Shown here: in pieces, positions 8,137 through 17,705 of the stretch | Layout: each line of letters begins with the position of its first letter | Position numbering within the stretch: the stretch's first letter is position 1 | DNA from: Pseudomonas sp. MWU13-2105 | GTDB taxonomy: Bacteria > Pseudomonadota > Gammaproteobacteria > Pseudomonadales > Pseudomonadaceae | Reading direction: 5' to 3' | Assembly: GCF_023242315.1 (NCBI RefSeq) | Contig: NZ_JALLIY010000014.1 | Coordinates: 124,001 to 188,000 of the forward strand | DNA length: 64,000 nucleotides | Notes under the pieces: model-generated | Told to the model about the DNA's origin: nothing | The model's database searches: none | Seen by the model: the letters and a program-made list of their open reading frames with translations, nothing else | Made by a program: the position numbers and the translations under genes

Positions 8137-8426
8137 GCAAGCTCTACGCCAAGCCACTTCCCGGCGGAAGCTTTTTCATGTTCCTGCTGTTTATCGCCGT
8201 GCTGGTCTCCGCCATCGGCGTGGCCTACAGCGCGCACTGGAATCGCCAGTTGCTCAACTCGCTCTACAACGAGCTGAGCGTGCGCGACAAGGCCCAGGCC
8301 GAATGGGGGCGCCTGATCCTCGAACAGAGCACCTGGACCGCCCACAGCCGGATCGAAACCCTGGCCACCGAACAGCTGAAGATGCGCATCCCCAGCCCAT
8401 CCGAAGTCAGGATGGTGGCGCCATGA
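8133..8426 (+). CDS. ftsL: Cell division protein FtsL
   Basis: A 97-residue bitopic inner membrane protein of the FtsQLB divisome subcomplex. It has a short cytoplasmic N-terminus, one membrane helix (about residues 11-31, FFMFLLFIAVLVSAIGVAY) and a periplasmic coiled coil with a leucine heptad pattern. GTG start. It overlaps rsmH and ftsI by 4 bases each. Sequence conservation is weak in this family, so position and topology carry the call. Confidence 0.95.
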   Translation: MSKLYAKPLPGGSFFMFLLFIAVLVSAIGVAYSAHWNRQLLNSLYNELSVRDKAQAEWGRLILEQSTWTAHSRIETLATEQLKMRIPSPSEVRMVAP

Positions 8427-10162
8427 TGAAACTCGAAGGCGCGCTCTATCCCTGGCGCTTCCGCGTGGTCCTCGGCGCGTTGGCGATCATGGTCGGCTAT
8501 ATCAGCTGGAAGATCGTCGACTTGCAGGTGATTGACCGGGCGTTCCTGATCGGCCAGGGCGATGCGCGGAGCATGCGGCATATCCCGATCCCGGCGCACC
8601 GTGGCCTGATCACCGACCGTAATGGCGAGCCCCTGGCCGTCAGTACCCCGGTGACCACGCTGTGGGCCAACGCCAAGGAAATGCAACTGGCCAAGGACCG
8701 TTGGCCGGCGCTGGCGATGGCGCTCGGGCAGGATCCGAAGCTGTTGACCGAACGCCTGGAGCAACAGGCCAATAAAGAATTCATCTACCTGGTCCGTGGC
8801 CTGACCCCGGAGCAGGGCCAGTCCGTGCTCGACCTCAAGGTCCCCGGCGTCTACGGCATCGAGGAGTTCCGGCGGTTTTATCCGGCCGGTGAAGTGGCGG
8901 CCCATATGGTCGGCTTTACCGACATCGACGACCACGGTCGCGAAGGGGTGGAGCTGGCCTACGACGAGTGGCTGGCCGGGGTGCCCGGCAAGCGACAGGT
9001 GATCAAGGACCGGCGCGGCCGGCTGATCAAGGATGTCCAGGTGACCAAAAACGCCAAGGCCGGCAAGCCCTTGGCGTTGTCCATTGACCTGCGCCTGCAA
9101 TACCTGGCCAACCGCGAGTTGCGCAATGCCCTGGTGGAAAACGGCGCCAAGGCCGGCAGCCTGGTGATCATGGACGTGAAGACCGGCGAGATCCTCGCCA
9201 TGGTCAACCAGCCGACCTACAACCCGAACAACCGGCGCAACCTGCAACCGGCGATGATGCGCAACCGCGCGATGATCGACGTGTTCGAGCCGGGTTCGAC
9301 GATGAAGCCGATCTCCATGAGCGCGGCCCTGGAAACCGGACGCTGGAAGCCCAGCGACACGGTGGAGGTCTATCCGGGCACCCTGCAGTTGGGCAAGTAC
9401 ACCATTCGTGACGTGTCCAAGACCGAAGGTCCGGTGCTCGACCTGACCGGCATCCTGATCAACTCCAGTAACGTCGGCATGAGCAAGGTTGCCTTCGATA
9501 TCGGTGGCGAAGCGATTTTCCGCGTGATGCAGAAAGTCGGCCTGGGCCAGGATACCGGCCTCGGCTTCCCCGGCGAGCGGGTCGGCAACCTGCCGAACTA
9601 CCGCGAGTGGCGCAAGGCCGAGACCGCGACCCTGTCCTACGGCTACGGCCTGTCGGTGACCGCGATCCAGCTGGTGCACGCCTTCTCGGCGCTGGCCAAC
9701 AACGGCAAGATCGTGCCGCTGACCCTGATCAAGTCCGACAAGATTCCCGACGGTACCCAGGTTATCCCGGAAAATGTCGCCAAGACCATGCAAGGTATGT
9801 TGCAACAAGTGATCGAGGCGCCGCGCGGTGTCTGGCGCGCGAAAGTCCCGGCCTATCACGTCGCCGGCAAGTCCGGTACGGCGCGCAAGACCTCGGTCGG
9901 CACCAAGGGTTATGAGGAAAACGCCTACCGTTCGCTGTTCGCCGGTTTCGGCCCGATGAGCGATCCGCGCTACGCCATCGTGGTGGTGATCGACGAGCCG
10001 AGCAAAGCCGGTTACTTCGGTGGCCTGGTCTCGGCACCGGTCTTCAGTAAAGTCATGTCCGGCACCCTGCGCCTGATGAACGTCATCCCCGACGACTTGC
10101 CGACAACGCCCCAACAGCAGGCCGTTGTCGCGCCTGCGCCGGTTAAAGGAGGGCGTGGTTAA
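8423..10162 (+). CDS. ftsI: Peptidoglycan D,D-transpeptidase FtsI (PBP3)
   Basis: A 579-residue septal class B penicillin-binding protein. One N-terminal membrane helix (about residues 15-35) is followed by the PBP dimer domain and then the transpeptidase domain. Catalytic motifs are present: STMKP with the nucleophile at Ser292, SSN in LINSSNVGMS, and KSGTARK. The start is the ATG at 8423, overlapping ftsL by 4 bases; a second ATG follows directly. It works with FtsW and is the main target of aztreonam and ceftazidime in pseudomonads. Confidence 0.97.
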   Translation: MMKLEGALYPWRFRVVLGALAIMVGYISWKIVDLQVIDRAFLIGQGDARSMRHIPIPAHRGLITDRNGEPLAVSTPVTTLWANAKEMQLAKDRWPALAMALGQDPKLLTERLEQQANKEFIYLVRGLTPEQGQSVLDLKVPGVYGIEEFRRFYPAGEVAAHMVGFTDIDDHGREGVELAYDEWLAGVPGKRQVIKDRRGRLIKDVQVTKNAKAGKPLALSIDLRLQYLANRELRNALVENGAKAGSLVIMDVKTGEILAMVNQPTYNPNNRRNLQPAMMRNRAMIDVFEPGSTMKPISMSAALETGRWKPSDTVEVYPGTLQLGKYTIRDVSKTEGPVLDLTGILINSSNVGMSKVAFDIGGEAIFRVMQKVGLGQDTGLGFPGERVGNLPNYREWRKAETATLSYGYGLSVTAIQLVHAFSALANNGKIVPLTLIKSDKIPDGTQVIPENVAKTMQGMLQQVIEAPRGVWRAKVPAYHVAGKSGTARKTSVGTKGYEENAYRSLFAGFGPMSDPRYAIVVVIDEPSKAGYFGGLVSAPVFSKVMSGTLRLMNVIPDDLPTTPQQQAVVAPAPVKGGRG

Positions 10163-11625
10163 TGTCCCTGAGCCTGAACAAGATTTTTGCCCACGCCGGT
10201 CGCGATCTGCTGATTCGCGAGCTGGCGCTCGACAGTCGTAAAGTCCGTGCCGGCGACCTGTTCCTGGCGGTACCGGGCGCCAAGGTCGACGGTCGCAACC
10301 ATATTGCCGACGCCTTGCAGCGTGGCGCCGCGGCGGTCGCCTATGAAGTCGAAGGCGCCACGGTGCTGCCGATTACCGATGTGCCGCTGATCCCGGTCAA
10401 GGGCCTGGCCGCGCAACTCTCCGATATCGCCGGGCGTTTCTACGGCGATCCGAGCCGTCACCTGAACCTGGTGGGGGTGACCGGGACCAATGGCAAGACC
10501 AGTGTCAGCCAGCTGATCGCCCAGGCGCTCGACCTGTTGGGCCAGCATTGCGGCATTCTCGGCACCCTCGGTACCGGTTTCCATGGTGCTCTGCAGGGCG
10601 GGGTGCTCACCACGCCGGACCCGATCGCGGTGCAGGCGAGCCTGGCCGACTTGAAGAAAGCCGGGGCCAAGGCCGTGGCCATGGAAGTGTCTTCCCACGG
10701 CCTGGAACAGGGCCGGGTGACCGCGCTGGCGTTCGACGTGGCGGTGTTTACCAACCTGTCCCGCGACCACCTGGACTACCACGGCACCATGCAGGCCTAC
10801 GGCGCGGCGAAGGCCAAGCTGTTCGCCTGGGCCGACCTGAGCTGCCGGGTCATCAATATCGACGATGAGTTCGGTCGCCGGCTGGCGGCGGAAAAACACG
10901 AGTCGCGCCTGCTGACCTACAGCCAGGAAGACCCGAGTGCCTACCTGTATTGCCGCGACGCGCAATTCAGCGACGAAGGCGTACGCGCCACGCTGGTGAC
11001 GCCGCAAGGCGAGCATCACCTGCGCGGCGCCCTGCTTGGACGCTTCAACCTGAGCAATCTGCTGGCGGCGGTCGGTGCCTTGCTGGGCCTGGATTACCCG
11101 CTGGATGAGATCCTGCGGGTGTTGCCGCAGCTCGACGGTCCGGCCGGCCGCATGCAACGCCTGGGGGGCGGTGCCCGGCCATTGGTGGTGGTCGACTACG
11201 CCCACACCCCGGATGCCCTGGAAAAAGTCCTGCTGGCCCTGCGTCCTCACGCCAAGGGCCAATTGCTCTGCCTGTTCGGCTGTGGCGGCGACCGCGATCG
11301 CGGCAAGCGCCCGCTGATGGCGGAAGTGGTCGAGCGCCTGGCCGACGTGGTGCTGGTCACCGATGACAATCCGCGTTCGGAAACCCCGGCGCGGATTTTC
11401 GAGGATATCCGCGCCGGCTTCGTCGCGGCGGACAAGGTCCGTTTTGTCGCCGGTCGTGGTGCGGCCATCGCCGAACTGATTGCCGCCGCCTCGGCCGGTG
11501 ACGTGATCGTCCTGGCCGGTAAAGGTCATGAGGACTATCAGGAAATCAATGGCCAGCGCCATGCCTTCTCCGATCTGGTCGAGGCCACCAAGGCCCTGGA
11601 CGCCTGGGAGGTCGCGCATGCTTGA
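10162..11625 (+). CDS. murE: UDP-MurNAc-tripeptide synthetase (meso-diaminopimelate ligase)
   Basis: A 487-residue Mur ligase that adds the third amino acid to the peptidoglycan precursor. The ATP loop GVTGTNGKTS is at about residues 105-114, with AMEVSSHGLEQGR and the DDNPRSE motif near residue 400. DNPR is the signature for meso-diaminopimelate rather than lysine. The ATG overlaps the ftsI stop by one base, and the end overlaps murF by 8 bases. Confidence 0.97.
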   Translation: MSLSLNKIFAHAGRDLLIRELALDSRKVRAGDLFLAVPGAKVDGRNHIADALQRGAAAVAYEVEGATVLPITDVPLIPVKGLAAQLSDIAGRFYGDPSRHLNLVGVTGTNGKTSVSQLIAQALDLLGQHCGILGTLGTGFHGALQGGVLTTPDPIAVQASLADLKKAGAKAVAMEVSSHGLEQGRVTALAFDVAVFTNLSRDHLDYHGTMQAYGAAKAKLFAWADLSCRVINIDDEFGRRLAAEKHESRLLTYSQEDPSAYLYCRDAQFSDEGVRATLVTPQGEHHLRGALLGRFNLSNLLAAVGALLGLDYPLDEILRVLPQLDGPAGRMQRLGGGARPLVVVDYAHTPDALEKVLLALRPHAKGQLLCLFGCGGDRDRGKRPLMAEVVERLADVVLVTDDNPRSETPARIFEDIRAGFVAADKVRFVAGRGAAIAELIAAASAGDVIVLAGKGHEDYQEINGQRHAFSDLVEATKALDAWEVAHA

Positions 11626-13000
11626 AACGATGAAACTCAGCGAAGTGGCCAGTGCGTTGTCGGCGCGTCTGCTGACGGCCGATGCCAGCTTCAATGGCGT
11701 GAGCATCGACAGCCGGGCGATTCAGCCGGGCCAGTTGTTTGTCGCGCTGACCGGGCCGCGTTTCGACGGCCACGATTATCTCGCCGATGTCGCCGCCAAA
11801 GGCGCTGTCGCGGCGCTGGTCGAGCGTGAAGTGGCCGACAGCAAGCTGCCGCAGCTGTTGGTCGCCGACACTCGCTTGGCCCTGGGGCAGTTGGGCGCGT
11901 TGAATCGCGCCGCCTTTACCCGACCGGTGGCGGCCATTACCGGCTCCAGCGGCAAGACCACGGTCAAGGAACTGCTGGCCAGCATCCTGCGCACCCGTGG
12001 CCTGGTCCTGGCCACGCGCGGCAACCTGAACAATGACCTGGGTGTGCCGCTGACCCTGCTCGAACTGGCCCCGGAACACAGTGCCGCGGTTATCGAGCTG
12101 GGGGCTTCGCGCCTCGGTGAAATTGCCTACACCGTCGCCATGACCAAGCCCCAGGTGGCCGTACTGAACAATGCCGGAACCGCCCATGTCGGCGAGTTCG
12201 GTGGTCCCGAGAAGATCGTCGAGGCCAAGGGCGAGATCATTGAAGGACTGCCGGCCGATGGCGTGGCGGTGCTCAATCTGGACGACAAGGCTTTCGAACT
12301 CTGGAAAACCCGTGCCGCTGGTCGCAAAGTCCTGAGCTTTGCCCTGGAAAACAGCGCCGCCGATTTCCATGGCGGCCTGATCTCCCGTGATCCACGTGGC
12401 TGCCCAGGCTTCGAACTGCACAGTCCACTGGGCAGTGCGCGGGTGCAACTGAACCTGCTGGGCAGCCACAACGTGAGCAATGCCCTGGCCGCCGCGGCCG
12501 CCGCCCATGCCCTCGGTATTTCCCTGCCGGGCATCGTTGCCGGGTTGGAAGCGGTACAGCCGGTCAAGGGCCGTGCGGTGGCGCAATTGGCAATCAATGG
12601 CATTCGTGTCATTGACGACACCTACAACGCCAACCCTGCCTCAATCTGTGCCGCCGTTGATATACTTGCCGGCTTTTCCGGCCGCACCGTTCTGGTGCTC
12701 GGAGATATCGGCGAGTTGGGCGAGTGGGCGGAGCAAGGACATCGTGAAGTAGGCGCTTATGCCGCCGGCAAGGTTTCAGCGCTGTATGCGGTGGGACCGA
12801 TGATGGTTCATGCCGTCAACGCCTTTGGCCCACATGCCCGTCATTTCGCCACCCAGGCCGATCTGATCGAGGCGCTGGGCGCCGAGCAAGAGACTGATAC
12901 CACCATTTTGATCAAGGGTTCGCGCAGCGCTGCGATGGAAAACATCGTGGCGGCTTTGTGTGAGCCCGCTTCTGACGAACACAAGGGAGAGAAGCATTAA
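11618..13000 (+). CDS. murF: UDP-MurNAc-tripeptide D-alanyl-D-alanine ligase
   Basis: A 460-residue Mur ligase that adds the D-Ala-D-Ala dipeptide, completing the pentapeptide. The substrate domain FNGVSIDSRAIQPGQLFVAL is followed by the ATP loop ITGSSGKTTVKELL and the motifs NNDLGVPLTLLEL and IDDTYNANPAS. The ATG at 11618 overlaps the murE end by 8 bases; the family similarity begins at MKLSEVASAL two codons later. The stop overlaps mraY by one base. Confidence 0.97.
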   Translation: MLETMKLSEVASALSARLLTADASFNGVSIDSRAIQPGQLFVALTGPRFDGHDYLADVAAKGAVAALVEREVADSKLPQLLVADTRLALGQLGALNRAAFTRPVAAITGSSGKTTVKELLASILRTRGLVLATRGNLNNDLGVPLTLLELAPEHSAAVIELGASRLGEIAYTVAMTKPQVAVLNNAGTAHVGEFGGPEKIVEAKGEIIEGLPADGVAVLNLDDKAFELWKTRAAGRKVLSFALENSAADFHGGLISRDPRGCPGFELHSPLGSARVQLNLLGSHNVSNALAAAAAAHALGISLPGIVAGLEAVQPVKGRAVAQLAINGIRVIDDTYNANPASICAAVDILAGFSGRTVLVLGDIGELGEWAEQGHREVGAYAAGKVSALYAVGPMMVHAVNAFGPHARHFATQADLIEALGAEQETDTTILIKGSRSAAMENIVAALCEPASDEHKGEKH

Positions 13001-14082
13001 TGCTGCTGCTGCTAGCGGAGTACCTGCAACAGTTCTACAAAGGCTTCGCGGTCTTTCAGTACCTGACCCTGCGCGGGATTCTCGGGGTGCTGACCGCGCT
13101 GTCTTTGTCGCTGTGCCTGGGTCCCTGGATGATCCGTACGTTGCAGAACCGTCAGATCGGCCAGGCCGTGCGTAACGATGGCCCGCAATCGCATCTGTCC
13201 AAGTCCGGTACGCCGACCATGGGCGGTGCCTTGATTCTCTCGGCCATCGGCATCAGCACCCTGCTTTGGGCCGACCTGCACAACCGTTATGTCTGGGTGG
13301 TGTTGTTGGTCACCCTGCTGTTCGGCGCCGTCGGCTGGGTCGACGATTACCGCAAGGTGATCGAGAAAAACTCCCGTGGCCTGCCGAGCCGCTGGAAATA
13401 CTTCTGGCAATCGGTGTTCGGCCTCGGCGCGGCGATCTTCCTGTTCATGACCGCGCAAACCCCGGTGGAAACCACCCTGATCGTGCCGATGCTCAAGGAT
13501 GTCAGCATCCCGTTGGGTGTCGGCTTCGTGGTCCTGACCTACTTCGTCATCGTCGGTTCGAGCAACGCGGTCAACCTGACCGACGGCCTCGACGGCCTGG
13601 CGATCATGCCGACGGTGATGGTCGGCGGCGCGCTGGGGATCTTCTGCTACCTGTCGGGTAACGTGAAGTTCGCCGAATACCTGCTGATTCCCTATGTCCC
13701 TGGCGCGGGCGAGTTGATTGTGTTCTGTGGCGCGCTGATCGGTGCCGGCCTCGGTTTCCTCTGGTTCAACACCTATCCGGCCCAGGTCTTCATGGGCGAC
13801 GTCGGCGCACTGGCGCTGGGCGCGGCCCTGGGCACCATCGCGGTGATCGTGCGCCAGGAAATCGTCCTGTTCATCATGGGCGGGGTGTTCGTGATGGAAA
13901 CCCTGTCGGTGGTGATCCAGGTCGCTTCCTTCAAATTGACTGGCCGCCGTGTGTTCCGCATGGCGCCGATCCACCACCACTTTGAACTCAAGGGTTGGCC
14001 CGAGCCACGGGTGATCGTCCGTTTCTGGATTATCACCGTGATCCTGGTGCTGGTCGGCCTTGCCACCCTGAAGCTGAGGTAG
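13000..14082 (+). CDS. mraY: Phospho-MurNAc-pentapeptide transferase
   Basis: A 360-residue integral membrane enzyme with about ten helices. It transfers phospho-MurNAc-pentapeptide to undecaprenyl phosphate, giving lipid I. Conserved segments are GTPTMGGALIL, GWVDDYRKV, the NLTDGLDGLA motif and the HHHFELKGWPEP loop near the C-terminus. The ATG overlaps the murF stop by one base. Confidence 0.97.
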   Translation: MLLLLAEYLQQFYKGFAVFQYLTLRGILGVLTALSLSLCLGPWMIRTLQNRQIGQAVRNDGPQSHLSKSGTPTMGGALILSAIGISTLLWADLHNRYVWVVLLVTLLFGAVGWVDDYRKVIEKNSRGLPSRWKYFWQSVFGLGAAIFLFMTAQTPVETTLIVPMLKDVSIPLGVGFVVLTYFVIVGSSNAVNLTDGLDGLAIMPTVMVGGALGIFCYLSGNVKFAEYLLIPYVPGAGELIVFCGALIGAGLGFLWFNTYPAQVFMGDVGALALGAALGTIAVIVRQEIVLFIMGGVFVMETLSVVIQVASFKLTGRRVFRMAPIHHHFELKGWPEPRVIVRFWIITVILVLVGLATLKLR

Positions 14083-14087
14083 AACAC

Positions 14088-15434
14088 GTGTCACTGATCG
14101 CTTCTGACCACTTCCGCATCGTTGTCGGCCTCGGCAAGAGCGGCATGTCCCTGGTTCGCTTCCTGGCGAACCGGGGCATTGCCTTTGCCGTGGCCGATAC
14201 GCGGGACAATCCACCGGAGCTGGCCACGCTGCGTCGTGACTATCCGCAGGTGGAAGTGCGTTGTGGCGAGCTGGACGTCGAATTCCTCTGCCGTGCCGAC
14301 GAGCTCTACGTGAGTCCCGGCCTGGCCCTGGCGACTCCGGCCCTGCAAGCCGCCGCCGCGCGTGGCGTGAAGCTGTCCGGCGATATCGAGCTGTTCGCGC
14401 GCCACGCGAAGGCGCCGATTGTCGCCATCAGCGGTTCCAACGCGAAAAGCACCGTTACCACCCTGGTGGGCGAGATGGCCGCGGCGGCCGGCAAGCGCGT
14501 CGCCGTCGGCGGCAACCTCGGCACCCCGGCGCTGGACCTGCTCAGCGACGACGTCGAGCTGTACGTGATGGAGTTGTCGAGCTTCCAGTTGGAAACCACC
14601 GACCACCTCGGTGCCGAAGTGGCCACCGTGCTCAATGTCAGCGAAGACCATATGGACCGCTACAGCGGCCTGCCGGCCTATCACCTGGCCAAGCACCGGA
14701 TCTTCCGTGGTGCCAGGCAGGTGGTGGTCAACCGCCAGGACGCCTTGTCCCGGCCGCTGATGAGCGAGGGCCTGCCATGCTGGACCTTTGGCCTCGGCAA
14801 ACCGGATTTCAAGGGTTTCGGCCTGCGCGAAGAGAACGGCGAGAAATACCTGGCCTTCGAATTCCAGAACCTGATGCCGGTGAGCGAGTTGCGCATTCGC
14901 GGCGCCCACAACCAGGCCAATGCCCTGGCGGCCCTGGCCCTGGGCCATGCGGTCGGGCTGCCGTTCGACGCGATGCTCTCGAGCCTGCGTACTTTCGCCG
15001 GTCTCGAGCATCGTTGTCAGTGGGTGCGTGAGTTGAATGGCGTGAGCTACTACAACGACTCCAAGGCCACCAATGTCGGTGCGGCCCTGGCCGCCATCGA
15101 AGGCCTCGGCGCCGACATTACCGGCAAGCTGGTGCTGATCGCCGGTGGCGACGGCAAGGGCGCGGACTTCAGCGGCCTGCGCGGCCCGGTCGCGAGCCAC
15201 TGCCGTGCGGTGGTGTTGCTCGGCCGCGATGCCGAGCTGCTGGCCCAGGCCCTGGGTGACGCGGTACCGCTGGTTCGCGTGCAGAGCCTGAACGAGGCCG
15301 TGCAGCGCTGTGCCGAACTGGCCGAGCCGGGTGATGCGGTGCTGTTGTCGCCGGCCTGTGCCAGTTTCGACATGTTCAAGAACTATGAAGAACGCGGACG
15401 CCTGTTCGCCCAGGCCGTGGAGGGGTTGGTATGA
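14088..15434 (+). CDS. murD: UDP-MurNAc-L-alanine D-glutamate ligase
   Basis: A 448-residue cytoplasmic Mur ligase. The start is the GTG at 14088 preceded by GAGGT, because the nucleotide-binding fold begins at FRIVVGLGKSGMSLVRFL. The ATP loop reads AISGSNAKSTVT, with alanine where most Mur ligases have glycine before the lysine; from memory this is usual in Pseudomonas MurD. Other motifs are NLGTPALDLL, ELSSFQLETT and NDSKATNVGA. It overlaps ftsW by 4 bases. Confidence 0.96.
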   Translation: MSLIASDHFRIVVGLGKSGMSLVRFLANRGIAFAVADTRDNPPELATLRRDYPQVEVRCGELDVEFLCRADELYVSPGLALATPALQAAAARGVKLSGDIELFARHAKAPIVAISGSNAKSTVTTLVGEMAAAAGKRVAVGGNLGTPALDLLSDDVELYVMELSSFQLETTDHLGAEVATVLNVSEDHMDRYSGLPAYHLAKHRIFRGARQVVVNRQDALSRPLMSEGLPCWTFGLGKPDFKGFGLREENGEKYLAFEFQNLMPVSELRIRGAHNQANALAALALGHAVGLPFDAMLSSLRTFAGLEHRCQWVRELNGVSYYNDSKATNVGAALAAIEGLGADITGKLVLIAGGDGKGADFSGLRGPVASHCRAVVLLGRDAELLAQALGDAVPLVRVQSLNEAVQRCAELAEPGDAVLLSPACASFDMFKNYEERGRLFAQAVEGLV

Positions 15435-16645
15435 ATTTCAACATCATCAAACCCTATCCTTCGCCGATTATCAGCGGGCGCGGCGTCGACGTTGACTTTC
15501 CGATGCTGGCCGGCGCCCTGGGGCTGCTGGGGCTGGGCCTGGTCATGATCACCTCGGCGTCGTCGGAAGTTGCCGCCGTGCAGTCGGGCAACGCGCTGTA
15601 CCACATGATTCGCCACCTGATCTACATGGTCATCGGCCTGGGGGCCTGCATCGCCACCATGATGGTGCCGATCGCCACCTGGCAGCGCATGGGCTTCATG
15701 ATGCTGGTCGGCGCCTTCGGCCTGCTGGTCATGGTGCTGCTACCGGGCATCGGCCGCGAGGTGAACGGTTCGATGCGCTGGATCGGTTTCAGCTTCTTCA
15801 ACGTGCAGCCCTCGGAAATCGCCAAGGTCTTCGTGGTGATCTACCTCGCCGGTTACCTGGTGCGGCGGCAGAAGGAAGTCCGCGAAAGCTGGATGGGCTT
15901 CTTCAAGCCGTTCATCGTGTTGCTGCCGATGGCCGGGCTGTTGCTGATGGAGCCGGATTTCGGCGCCACCGTGGTAATGATGGGCGCGGCGGCAGCCATG
16001 CTGTTCCTCGGCGGGGTCGGGCTATTGCGCTTCGGCCTGATGGTCATGCTCGCGGTGGTGGCGGTGGTGGTGCTGATCAAGGCGCAACCCTACCGGATGG
16101 CGCGCTTGACCACCTTTACCGACCCCTGGGCCGACCAGTTCGGCTCCGGCTACCAGTTGACCCAGGCGCTGATCGCCTTCGGTCGCGGCGAATGGCTGGG
16201 CGTGGGCCTGGGCAACAGCGTGCAGAAACAATTCTACCTGCCCGAAGCGCATACCGACTTCGTGTTCTCGGTACTGGCCGAAGAGCTGGGTGCGGTGGGT
16301 TCGCTGCTCACGGTCGCGCTGTTCGTCTTCGTCAGCGTGCGGGCCATGTACATCGGCCTGTGGGCGGAAAAGGCCAAGCAGTTCTTTGCCGCCTATATGG
16401 CCTACGGCCTGGCCTTCCTCTGGATCGGTCAATTCCTGATCAATATCGGCGTGAACGTCGGCCTGTTGCCGACCAAGGGCCTGACCCTGCCGTTCCTCAG
16501 TTACGGCGGTAGTTCGTTGGTGATCTGCTGTGCCCAGCTCGGCTTGTTGCTGCGCATCGAGTGGGAGAGTCGAACCCATCTGGGCAGTGAAGAGATGGAG
16601 TTCGATGAAAGTGACTTCGCCGAGGAGTCACCCCATGGCCGATAA
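15431..16645 (+). CDS. ftsW: Septal peptidoglycan glycosyltransferase FtsW
   Basis: A 404-residue SEDS family polytopic membrane protein that polymerises lipid II at the septum with FtsI. About ten membrane helices are seen. Conserved regions are NGSMRWIGFSFFNVQPSE, EPDFGATVVM, LPEAHTDFVFSVLAEELG and LPFLSYGGSS. Its 3' end overlaps murG by 11 bases. Confidence 0.96.
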   Translation: MNFNIIKPYPSPIISGRGVDVDFPMLAGALGLLGLGLVMITSASSEVAAVQSGNALYHMIRHLIYMVIGLGACIATMMVPIATWQRMGFMMLVGAFGLLVMVLLPGIGREVNGSMRWIGFSFFNVQPSEIAKVFVVIYLAGYLVRRQKEVRESWMGFFKPFIVLLPMAGLLLMEPDFGATVVMMGAAAAMLFLGGVGLLRFGLMVMLAVVAVVVLIKAQPYRMARLTTFTDPWADQFGSGYQLTQALIAFGRGEWLGVGLGNSVQKQFYLPEAHTDFVFSVLAEELGAVGSLLTVALFVFVSVRAMYIGLWAEKAKQFFAAYMAYGLAFLWIGQFLINIGVNVGLLPTKGLTLPFLSYGGSSLVICCAQLGLLLRIEWESRTHLGSEEMEFDESDFAEESPHGR

Positions 16646-17705
16646 AGTGCTGATCATGGCCGGCGGCACCGGCGGGCACGTGTTCCCGGCACTGGCCTGC
16701 GCGCGCGAGTTCCAGGCGCGCGGTTACGAGGTGCACTGGTTGGGCACGCCGCGGGGGATCGAAAACGACCTGGTGCCGGGCGCCGGCCTGCCGTTGCACC
16801 TGATCCAGGTCACGGGCCTGCGGGGCAAGGGCAAGCTCTCGCTGCTCAAGGCGCCGTTCGTCCTGCTCAAGGCGGTGTGGCAGGCGCGCAAGGTCATGCG
16901 TGAACTGAAGCCGGTCTGCGTGCTGGGCTTTGGCGGTTACGTGACCGGTCCCGGCGGCGTGGCCGCGCGGATGGCCGGTATCCCGGTGATCGTTCACGAA
17001 CAGAACGCCGTGGCGGGTACCGCCAATCGGCTGCTGGTGCCCTTGGCGACCCGGGTCTGCGAAGCTTTCCCGAATACCTTCGGCGCTTCGAGCAAACGGC
17101 GGACCACCGGCAACCCGGTGCGCAGCGAACTGTTCCTGGAAACGCCGCGCCAGGACCTCGCCGGACGCCGCGCGCGCCTGCTGATCCTGGGCGGCAGCCT
17201 GGGGGCCGAACCGTTGAACAAGCTGTTGCCCGAAGCCCTGGCGCAAGTGCCGGCCGAGTACCGCCCGGAAGTGTTCCACCAGGCTGGGCGCAATCACGAC
17301 GAAATCACCGCCGAACGCTACCAGGCGGTCGGCGTCGAGGCGCAAGTAGCGCCCTTTATCAAAGACATGGCCCAAGCCTATGGCTGGGCCGACCTGGTGG
17401 TCTGCCGCGCTGGCGCCTTGACCGTCAGTGAACTGGCCGCCGCCGGTCTGCCGTCGTTGCTGGTGCCCTTGCCCCATGCAATCGACGATCACCAGACCCG
17501 CAATGCCGAATATCTGGCCGGGGAGGGCGCTGCCTTCCTGCTGCCGCAAAGAACGACTGGCGCCGCCGACCTGGCGGCTCGCCTGACAGAGGTTTTGATG
17601 CAACCGCAACGATTGAACAGCATGGCGCGCACTGCCCGCCGCCTGGCCAAGCCAGATGCCACCCGCACCGTGGTCGAGATCTGCCTGGAGGTGGCCCATG
17701 GTTGA
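16635..17705 (+). CDS. murG: Lipid II synthase MurG (GlcNAc transferase)
   Basis: A 356-residue GT28 family enzyme that adds GlcNAc to lipid I on the inner face of the membrane. The glycine-rich loop GGTGGHVFPALA is at the N-terminus, followed by GFGGYVTGPGG and VIHEQNAVAGTANRLL. The C-terminal UDP-GlcNAc region has CRAGALTVSELAAAGLP. The ATG is inside the end of ftsW, and the end overlaps murC by 8 bases. Confidence 0.97.
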   Translation: MADKVLIMAGGTGGHVFPALACAREFQARGYEVHWLGTPRGIENDLVPGAGLPLHLIQVTGLRGKGKLSLLKAPFVLLKAVWQARKVMRELKPVCVLGFGGYVTGPGGVAARMAGIPVIVHEQNAVAGTANRLLVPLATRVCEAFPNTFGASSKRRTTGNPVRSELFLETPRQDLAGRRARLLILGGSLGAEPLNKLLPEALAQVPAEYRPEVFHQAGRNHDEITAERYQAVGVEAQVAPFIKDMAQAYGWADLVVCRAGALTVSELAAAGLPSLLVPLPHAIDDHQTRNAEYLAGEGAAFLLPQRTTGAADLAARLTEVLMQPQRLNSMARTARRLAKPDATRTVVEICLEVAHG